Source: Gemmatimonadota bacterium (lineage in GTDB: Bacteria > Gemmatimonadota > Gemmatimonadetes > Gemmatimonadales > GWC2-71-9). From it: a stretch of 45,011 nucleotides of DNA. This document shows positions 27,198 to 34,694 of the stretch, one piece after another. The stretch's first letter is position 1. Every line of letters begins with the position of its first letter. The DNA is taken from NCBI GenBank assembly GCA_022566515.1, contig JADFIT010000008.1:1-45011 (forward strand), read 5' to 3'. Under the pieces are notes generated by a model. It was not told the origin of the DNA. It did no database searches and was given only the letters and a program-made list of their open reading frames with translations. The position numbers and the translations under genes were made by a program.

Positions 27198-29107
27198 TGA
27201 TCGAGTGTCGTGTCTTGGGTCCGGTCGAGCTGACCGTAAACGGCAAAGCGCCGCACCGCGACCTGCTGCACAAGAAGAACCTCGCCTTACTGCTGTACCT
27301 TGCCCGCTCGCCGGCGCAATCGTGCGGACGGGAGCAATTGATGGCGCTACTGTGGCCGGACCGAGACGAAAAAACGGCGCGCCATTCACTGCGGGAGGCG
27401 ATCCGGGTAATAAAGCGGCACGCCGGAGAAGAGGTAATCACGACCGAGTCGGATCGGGTGCGCCTTGTGGAGAGGGCGGTGCAGCTGGATACAGACGAGC
27501 TAGAGGATTTGAGGGCCCAGGGCTCGTGGCAGGCAGCGGCCCGATTGGTCAGGGGTGAATTTCTGGAGGGTTTCAGCGTGCCCGGCGCCGTGGACTTCGA
27601 TCACTGGCTCGCCGGCGAGCGAATGGCCTGGGGGCATGCGTCGCTGAGAATCCGTGTGGCCGCAGCGAATGAATTGATGCATACCGGCGAAATAACCCAG
27701 GCCGTCGATATGGCCAACAAGGCCTTGCGATCGGAGCCCGGTGCGGACGCTGCGGTTCAAGTCGTGATGTCGAGCATGGCCATCGCCGGCGATCGGGCTG
27801 GTGCTCTGGCGCAGTTCGAGGCCTTCGCACAGGGGTTGACCGCACTCGATGCGGAGCCGGACGGCGTGACTCTGGAGCTTGCCGATCGAATCCGCAAAGA
27901 GCGCCAATGGCAGTGGCCAGAGAGTGCAGGCGAGAGGGTCGGTGCGGAAACGCGCCGTGCACCGCTGGTGGGGCGGGGTGCGCAGCTGCAACGGCTCACC
28001 AAAGCATGGTCTTCCTGTCGCCGTAACAGCACGCCGAGCCTGGTGTTCATCGAGGGCGATCCCGGCGTCGGTCGGAGCCGGCTGGCCGAGGAATTTCTTG
28101 CCAGGGCACGGCTGGATGGGGCCGTAACCGTCACGGCCAGAGCCGTGGCCGCCGATCTCGCTGCGCCATGGAGTGGGGTCATCCAATTGGCCGGATGCGG
28201 GCTGGCCAACACGCCGGGTGCCGCCGGCACCGACCCCAGGGCCGTGGCTACATTGGCGGCCCACAGCGATGAGTGGGCGGAGCGATTCCCAGGGGCTCGG
28301 GCCGAGGCGTCTTTCCCCGGGGATATGGGCAAGGCGTTCCGTGATGCCATGCGGGCCATTTGTGGAGAGCAAGATGTGGTGCTCTTCGTCGACGATGCTC
28401 ACTGGCTGGATGCGGAATCGTTACGAGCGCTTCACGCGGTGCTCCGCGACCTTTCGGAGTCTCCACTGTTCTTGCTGGTGAGCGCGGTCCAACGGTCGGA
28501 ACGCACGGAACTCGATGAGATGAGGTCTCGGATCGCCCGCGATTTTGGCGGCGATTGCATTCGGTTGGCTCCGCTGAGCATTGATGACATTCGGACGCTG
28601 GCCGAGTGGGCGATGCCGGATTACGGGCCTGAGCAGTGTGACCGGCTGGCTCGCCGGGTGGCGATCGACTCAGGCGGGCTTCCGTTGCTCGCCGTGGAGC
28701 TGCTCCACGCCGTGGCCAGCGGGCTCGACCTGGGGCGCCTGAGTGCTGACTGGCCCCAGCCGCTTCGGACCCTCGACCAGACGCTGCCCGCCGACCTTCC
28801 GGAGGCCGCGGTGGGTGCGATCCGGGTTGGTTTTCGGCGGTTGAGCAAGCCCGCCCAAGAAGTCCTCCTGGCGGCGGCGGTGCTCGGCGACCGGGTTCCA
28901 GCCAGCCACCTCGGTGCAGCACCGGATGTAGATGATGCGTCGTTGGGCTCCGCCCTGGAGGAGTTGGAATGGGAGCGGTGGCTCATAGCCGAGCCGCGCG
29001 GCTATTCGCTGCTGGCCAGGATAGTGCGGGACGTGATTCTGCGGGATATGGTCACCCCAGGCAAGCGGGCCCGTATCGAGCAGGCCACCGGGGTATCATC
29101 CGAATAA
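27197..29107 (+). CDS. BTAD/SARP-type transcriptional regulator with AAA ATPase domain
   Basis: MIECRVLGPVELTVNG...REQLMALLWPDRDEKTARHSLREAIRVIKR; FIEGDPGVGRSRLAEEF; VVLFVDDAHWLDAESLRAL. Confidence 0.88.
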   Translation: MIECRVLGPVELTVNGKAPHRDLLHKKNLALLLYLARSPAQSCGREQLMALLWPDRDEKTARHSLREAIRVIKRHAGEEVITTESDRVRLVERAVQLDTDELEDLRAQGSWQAAARLVRGEFLEGFSVPGAVDFDHWLAGERMAWGHASLRIRVAAANELMHTGEITQAVDMANKALRSEPGADAAVQVVMSSMAIAGDRAGALAQFEAFAQGLTALDAEPDGVTLELADRIRKERQWQWPESAGERVGAETRRAPLVGRGAQLQRLTKAWSSCRRNSTPSLVFIEGDPGVGRSRLAEEFLARARLDGAVTVTARAVAADLAAPWSGVIQLAGCGLANTPGAAGTDPRAVATLAAHSDEWAERFPGARAEASFPGDMGKAFRDAMRAICGEQDVVLFVDDAHWLDAESLRALHAVLRDLSESPLFLLVSAVQRSERTELDEMRSRIARDFGGDCIRLAPLSIDDIRTLAEWAMPDYGPEQCDRLARRVAIDSGGLPLLAVELLHAVASGLDLGRLSADWPQPLRTLDQTLPADLPEAAVGAIRVGFRRLSKPAQEVLLAAAVLGDRVPASHLGAAPDVDDASLGSALEELEWERWLIAEPRGYSLLARIVRDVILRDMVTPGKRARIEQATGVSSE

Positions 29108-29319
29108 CGCGACCCTCCGCGCGGTGGCGGGTATCGACGGCGGCAACCGCAGGCCTTTGAGGTAGTGCGCCCAGCGGACGTTGGGGCTACATTTACTTTG
29201 TCGTCTGTCAGCCAGCCGAGTCACGTGGTTCTCCCCGACCGGCTGAGCCTTGATCGACCGATGCCGCGAGGAGCGGCACATTTTGAGAGGGGCCCGGCGA
29301 CACAACCGCTCGACACCTT

Positions 29320-29341
29320 TATAGCAAGTCTATAGCACGTC
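29320..29341. repeat. Tandem 11-bp direct repeat TATAGCAAGTC/TATAGCACGTC
   Basis: Adjacent, 10/11 identical, 80 bp upstream of rho. Confidence 0.7.
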
Positions 29342-29420
29342 GAACGTCTACCGTCTTTGACAGCGGCGGGGTTTGCCTCGGCTCCGCAGTCCTTCCGTGA
29401 TTTACCGGAGTGGTGATTAG

Positions 29421-30566
29421 GTGAGCAACAACGATTGTCTTGGAGTTTTGGAAGTTCTCGGCAACGGCGCGGCGTTTATCCGCCGGAAGGAAGCGTGCTA
29501 TACGCCCGGAAAGCGAGACGTCTACGTCGGGCCGAAATTGGTGCGCAAATACGGCCTCCGAACGGGAGATGAAATTTCCGGCGTGGTGGGTAAGCGGCCC
29601 CGCAACGGTAAGAGCGCCCCGCTGGCGAAACTGGACGCCATAAACGGCCGGCCCCCCGAGTCTCTCGGCCACCGTCCGGAGTTCGAAAAACTCGGCGCGC
29701 AGCATCCAGACGAGCAGCTCTCCCTCGAGTGCGCACGGACCATCCGCGGCCAACCCGACTACACCAACCGAATCATCGATCTGCTCTGCCCGTTCGGGAA
29801 GGGCCAGCGAGCACTCATAGTGTCACCACCGAAAGCCGGCAAGACGATGATTCTCCAGTCCGTGGCGCAAGGCATATCCACGAACTACCCCGAGTGTACA
29901 CTGTTCATTGTTCTGGTGGACGAGCGACCGGAGGAAGTGACGGAGATGGAGCTTGCGGGATTCGGAGAGGTTTTTGCATCGAGCTTCGATCATCCTCCAT
30001 CCCGGCATGTGGCTGTGGCGGAGATGTGCGTGCAACGGGCGAGACGGCGGGTGGAAATGGGTGAAGACGTGGTGATCATCTTGGACTCCATCACGAGATT
30101 GGCACGCGCGTACAACACGGTGGAGGAGGGTAGTGGACGAACCCTGTCGGGAGGGCTCGATGCGACGTCCATGGAAAAGCCAAAACGTTTCCTCGGGAGC
30201 GCCCGCAAAATCAACACGGCCAAGGGAGGTGGCTCGCTTAGTATCGTGGCGACGGCCTTGGTGGATACGGGCTCGAAAATGGACCAGGTGATCTTCGAAG
30301 AGTTCAAGGGCACTGGAAATAGCGAATTGCTCTTGAGCCGCGAATTGGCGGATCGCCGCATCTACCCGGCCATCGATCTCGTGGCCAGTGCGACCAGACG
30401 CGAGGAACTTCTCTTGTCCGATGACGCGCTGGCGGCATCCCGAGCGATGCGACGCGAACTCAGCAACGCTACCCCCGTTGACGCCATGAAGAGGCTGTTG
30501 AGCGACATGAAGTCGACCAAATCAAACGAAGAACTCGTGAGTATGGTGGTCGCCCGGAGCCGGTAA
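29421..30566 (+). CDS. rho: Transcription termination factor Rho (short N-terminus)
   Basis: GKGQRALIVSPPKAGKT; VLVDERPEEVTEM; SFDHPPSRHVAVAEM; ILDSITRLARAYNT; TALVDTGSKMDQVIFEEFKGTGNSELLLSR. GTG start. Confidence 0.93.
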   Translation: MSNNDCLGVLEVLGNGAAFIRRKEACYTPGKRDVYVGPKLVRKYGLRTGDEISGVVGKRPRNGKSAPLAKLDAINGRPPESLGHRPEFEKLGAQHPDEQLSLECARTIRGQPDYTNRIIDLLCPFGKGQRALIVSPPKAGKTMILQSVAQGISTNYPECTLFIVLVDERPEEVTEMELAGFGEVFASSFDHPPSRHVAVAEMCVQRARRRVEMGEDVVIILDSITRLARAYNTVEEGSGRTLSGGLDATSMEKPKRFLGSARKINTAKGGGSLSIVATALVDTGSKMDQVIFEEFKGTGNSELLLSRELADRRIYPAIDLVASATRREELLLSDDALAASRAMRRELSNATPVDAMKRLLSDMKSTKSNEELVSMVVARSR

Positions 30567-30747
30567 TCCTCCCCCCTTCCCCCTCCCCCCCCTGCCAAAA
30601 GTGTGGTATTAGGAGATTGGTCCAAGCCGGTTAGCTTTTGAATGCGTCCTAGATCAACGGGCGTCTCGGCTGGCGTGATTGCCGGTCGGGAGCGGAGCGA
30701 ACTCGAGGCCTGGCCGCTTGCCAGGCCTCGCCTAATTCCTGCGCTCG

Positions 30748-33321
30748 TCAGAAGTGTAGGAAGCTCTGGAACTTGAAGGACCACTCGAAATTTTCCGCCG
30801 CCGGCGACCACACATCGACATTGGCCACCAGCATGTTGCGGCCCGCCATGCGTAACGCGATCCCAGGAGTAAACAGCCAGCCGCCGGCGTTTGCAGCGTC
30901 CGTGTCCGGATCCGCCCAACTCAGCCGGGCTAGCGGCTCCACCGCCGTAAAGCGGCTGGATCCGGTGATCGGGAAGCGGTAGCTCACAACACCCTGTGCG
31001 GTGAGGAACGTGGACGGGTCGCCGGTTGCATCCAGATTGAGCCAGTTCTGGCCGGCGAGAAAGCCGGCTTGCAGGTGAAACTCGTCTCCGTACCGCCCGA
31101 TCTCGATATCTCCCCCGTATGCCACCGCGTACTCGTTGGCGGTGGTGGAGTCGAAGTAATCGTGGACTCCGACGTTGGCCCCGAGGCGCACGTGGGAAGC
31201 TGCCTGTACTACCACTCGAGCGGTGTATGACTTGGTGCCGTTCTCATCAGGCTCATCGGCTCCGGTACCGTTCGTGATGGAGAATCGATACTCCAACTCG
31301 TCGGTGACTCGACCGTCGACGAGAATTCCGATGTCGCGGTCGGAATACTTGAGCCCCTGCGTCAACCGGCTCCAAGAGCACACGCCGCCGGGCCCGGCAC
31401 ATGCGTCCACGCCGTCGATTTTTCCGGTTCGTTCGATCGTCAGGATTTGTGTGGAACTGTACAGCTCAAAGATGTCGAACGGTCGCTTGAACTGGCCGAA
31501 CGACAAGCGAAAAGCGGGATCGAAGTTGAGCCGCAGATAGGCGTCCTTGAGGCTGAGTTCGCCTTCACCGAAATCCGGCTGGATACGCCCTTCAATCAAG
31601 TCGTTGACTCGTATATGGGCCGTAAACCGCGCTCGACGCAGAAGGAACTCCGACGAGCGGGTGCCATCTACCGAGGTTGTCCGGTACTGCATTTGGACCC
31701 GCCCGGTAAGGGTGATCTGGACGGCGCCAGAGTCGAGCTGAACCTGGGCGCCCGCCGCGCTCGGCGCCAGCAGTGCGACCAGCGCGCCCAACCAGTGAAC
31801 TGCCCTTAGGACGGTTTTCATCGGCATCCAGTCAAATGTTCGAAAGTGCGCTTTGGAAAGAAACCGCGCGGACATCAATCCTGCGTCGGCCCCTGCGGTG
31901 GGGGGGGGTGGGGGTGGGGAAGGTTCTTCCTCGGCTGGTGGTTCCGGTATATCGCCACCGTCGCTTGCCGGTGACGCCTCAGGCGTGAGATCCACGATAT
32001 TGGGCTCAAAGAATACCTCCCGGAGTGCAGGAAGACCGAGTGATTGATCGAACGCGGGCACTGGGAGGTCGGCTGCGGTCTCTGAAGGAGGTTGTGTGGC
32101 GAAGGGTCGGAAGAACGTATCGCCGAAGGCGTTGAGTCTGCCTTTCTCGATGATGAAAACGAAGATGGCGCACAGCAGGATCGTGAAGAAGATCACTGCG
32201 AAGACCGTACTCCGCACTATTTCACCGTTGGAGAGGCCCATCTGTAGCGGCAGCGCTGCCAGCACCGCGGCGGCCAGGCCTTTGGGGATTAGGGCCGTCA
32301 TGAGCATGGCATCCCGGCGCGTCACGGAGCGAGGGGCGAGCAACCGTACCATGATCGATCGCCCGCCGATCGCGATCACTGCTACGATCAAACCGACCGC
32401 GAACGTGCGTGGGTCATCGAATGTGATCGAGATCCCCAGGAAAACAAAGAAAAACGTCTTCACCAAGAAGACAGCCTCCGCAAAGAACGTCCGCTCCACG
32501 TCGGAGAATCCAGCCAATCGGAACGTGATGAATTTCCCTAGGATGCGCTGTGGGATGTTGGGAAAATTCGCCACGCCGATGCCGAACGAAAGGGCGGCGA
32601 TGGCACCGCTGTATCCCCAGATCTCCGTCAGCCCGAACAGGATCAAGACGTAGGCGATGGTGGTGAATACAGTGTTGGGGATCTGGCGGATTTTCGGCAG
32701 GATCGCGGACCAGATGAATGCCCCGCCGCCCCCGATCAATGCAGCGACGAGAAACGACGCGGAAACGTCGCCCAGCATCACTCCGGCTGATATACCCTGT
32801 CCCGACTGGAGGCCCCGAATCAAGCCGAGACTCAGAACTATGGCGAGCACGTCTGTCAGAGCCGATTCCAAGAGGAGGATCGTGCTCGTCCGATCGCTGA
32901 CCCGGAGGATACGGATGAGAGGCACCACAACGGCGGACGAAGTACCACCGAGAATCATTCCGATGAGAAGAGCGGTGAGCGAATCGATCGGCAAGAGAAA
33001 ATCGGCTATGTACATGACCAGCAGAACGGTCAGTGCGAAAGTGGCGATCGAGAGGACCAACGTGTCACGCGCCGATCTCTTGAGGTCCATCATGTTGAGG
33101 TGGATACCGCCTTCGAAGAGAATCACGACTAGGGCGAGGGTCGTGAACACCGGTCCCACCTTGCCGAAATCCGCAGGCGTCACGATTCCCAAGGCGGGAC
33201 CGATGACGATGCCGGCGAGCATGAGCACGAGCACATCGGGGACTTTGGTTCGCTCGAAGAAGCCGGTCAGGAAATGGCCGGCGAAGACCAAAAGACCGAT
33301 GCTGAGGATGGTGATTTCCAC
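30748..33321 (-). CDS. Cation:proton antiporter (CPA family, N-terminal) fused in frame to a phosphate-selective-porin-like (OprP/OprO) outer-membrane protein
   Basis: N-terminal MEITILSIGLLVFAGHFLTGFFERTKVPDVLVLMLAGIVIGPALG, LEGGIHLNMMDLKRSARDTL; Pro-rich linker EPPAEEEPSPPPPPPTAG; internal signal peptide MKTVLRAVHWLGALVALLAPSAAGAQ; then FLLRRARFTAHIRVNDLIEGRIQPDFGEGELSLKDAYLRLNFDPAFRLSFGQFKRPFD. Confidence 0.85.
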   Translation of the reverse strand: MEITILSIGLLVFAGHFLTGFFERTKVPDVLVLMLAGIVIGPALGIVTPADFGKVGPVFTTLALVVILFEGGIHLNMMDLKRSARDTLVLSIATFALTVLLVMYIADFLLPIDSLTALLIGMILGGTSSAVVVPLIRILRVSDRTSTILLLESALTDVLAIVLSLGLIRGLQSGQGISAGVMLGDVSASFLVAALIGGGGAFIWSAILPKIRQIPNTVFTTIAYVLILFGLTEIWGYSGAIAALSFGIGVANFPNIPQRILGKFITFRLAGFSDVERTFFAEAVFLVKTFFFVFLGISITFDDPRTFAVGLIVAVIAIGGRSIMVRLLAPRSVTRRDAMLMTALIPKGLAAAVLAALPLQMGLSNGEIVRSTVFAVIFFTILLCAIFVFIIEKGRLNAFGDTFFRPFATQPPSETAADLPVPAFDQSLGLPALREVFFEPNIVDLTPEASPASDGGDIPEPPAEEEPSPPPPPPTAGADAGLMSARFLSKAHFRTFDWMPMKTVLRAVHWLGALVALLAPSAAGAQVQLDSGAVQITLTGRVQMQYRTTSVDGTRSSEFLLRRARFTAHIRVNDLIEGRIQPDFGEGELSLKDAYLRLNFDPAFRLSFGQFKRPFDIFELYSSTQILTIERTGKIDGVDACAGPGGVCSWSRLTQGLKYSDRDIGILVDGRVTDELEYRFSITNGTGADEPDENGTKSYTARVVVQAASHVRLGANVGVHDYFDSTTANEYAVAYGGDIEIGRYGDEFHLQAGFLAGQNWLNLDATGDPSTFLTAQGVVSYRFPITGSSRFTAVEPLARLSWADPDTDAANAGGWLFTPGIALRMAGRNMLVANVDVWSPAAENFEWSFKFQSFLHF

Positions 33322-33638
33322 AGGCCAAGGTTACTGCTGGGCCTGAGGGGTGGGAAGTGTTGGAGGGGAGTGGGGAGTGGGCCCTTTCTCGTCCCCCGGG
33401 TCGTTGAATTGCGCTTCGTTCTCCAGCTGGAGTCGGTAGCCAAGCCAAAGGATGGCGTGGCGAAGACAAGGTTGCTTGACCACGCCGAGATCGAGCCAGG
33501 GCCTCGATTCCGCCAAAATGAACTACGGAAGGGTCGGGAATTGCTCTCCTGGAGGGCCCGACGGGAACCCTCAGCGAGCTAGGGCTGTTGCCGAGAGGCT
33601 AGGATGTCCCATCCGGGGATAGCGGGAAGGAGCTGTAC

Positions 33639-34265
33639 TTGGCTGACCGACCGACAACGCTGAAGGCGGTGCCCGGCAACGTAAATGCGGCCGAAGGCGG
33701 GTTCGAGAAGGAGACGCTGGACGCGCTGGACCGCGTATACCGGTTTGCCCTCCAACTGACAAGGGATCCGTGCGACTGCGACGATTTGGTGCAGGACACG
33801 TTCCTGAGGGCGTACCGCAGCCGGCACCAATATCGGTTGGGAACAAACTGCGCGGCGTGGCTCTTTACGATATGCCACCACCTATGGATCCAAAAACGAC
33901 AGCGGGAGAGACGGATAACGACCTGGGAGGAGTCAGACCTCGATGAGATCGCCGCGACTCGGAGATTCCAAAGCGGGGCGGTCGATCTGTCGCTCCGGCG
34001 GGTTATGGAGCTGCCAGAATTCGATGAGGTCTTGAGACGCGCCTTGGCGGTGCTTCCGGAGATTTACCGAACACCCGTTATCATTATAGACGTGGAAGAT
34101 CAAACCTATGTGTCGGCCGCCGGCATTCTGGACGTTCCCGTCGGGACGGTCCGTTCGCGTTTGTTTCGCGGGCGCCGGCTGCTTCAGCGCGAGCTGGTCG
34201 CCTACGCCGAAGATGCTGGTCTTATTTCAGGACGTCGCAGGGCGTACGCACGACCTGCTTCGTAA
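33639..34265 (+). CDS. ECF-type RNA polymerase sigma factor
   Basis: LDRVYRFALQLTRDPCDCDDLVQDTFLRAYRSRHQY; AAWLFTICHHLWIQKRQRE; LDVPVGTVRSRLFRGRRLLQREL. TTG start with GGAAGGAG RBS. Confidence 0.92.
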   Translation: MADRPTTLKAVPGNVNAAEGGFEKETLDALDRVYRFALQLTRDPCDCDDLVQDTFLRAYRSRHQYRLGTNCAAWLFTICHHLWIQKRQRERRITTWEESDLDEIAATRRFQSGAVDLSLRRVMELPEFDEVLRRALAVLPEIYRTPVIIIDVEDQTYVSAAGILDVPVGTVRSRLFRGRRLLQRELVAYAEDAGLISGRRRAYARPAS

Positions 34266-34298
34266 TTACTTCATTATCAATCAACAGAGGAGAAATGT

Positions 34299-34694
34299 AT
34301 GAAACGGTTGGTCTCTAGCCTTGGGGCTTTGGCTTTGGTGGTTGTGCTTACTCCGGCTGCTACCAGCGCCCAGATGGGCGACATGCCGAAAGGCGAGGAA
34401 GTCACGGTGGAGGGAACAGTGGTCGATCTCGACTGCAAGTTCCGCAACGGCCAGTCGGGTGACGGTCACCGGATGTGTGCTCAGGTTTGCGCTGATGCGG
34501 GCCTGCCGCTAGCGATTCTGGGCGACGACGGCAAGTTGTACATGATTGTCGGCGGCGGGATGCCTGGCGATCCTGTGGCGAAGCACAACGCGAAACTCAA
34601 GGATTTCGCCGAGCAGCACGTCGTGGTCCACGGTAAGGCCTATCAGGCGGGTGGTGCGTTCGCGCTGACGATCGAGTCAATCGAGCGTTCGTGA
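34299..34694 (+). CDS. Small secreted protein, OB-fold-like with conserved Cys residues
   Basis: Signal peptide MKRLVSSLGALALVVVLTPAATSAQ; VEGTVVDLDCKFRNGQSGDGHRMCAQVCADAGLPLAIL. Confidence 0.75.
   Translation: MKRLVSSLGALALVVVLTPAATSAQMGDMPKGEEVTVEGTVVDLDCKFRNGQSGDGHRMCAQVCADAGLPLAILGDDGKLYMIVGGGMPGDPVAKHNAKLKDFAEQHVVVHGKAYQAGGAFALTIESIERS

Noticed and set aside
32096-33346. Plus-strand ORFs antisense to the antiporter
   Set aside because: Repetitive Arg/Thr/Ser translations caused by hydrophobic codons on the other strand.
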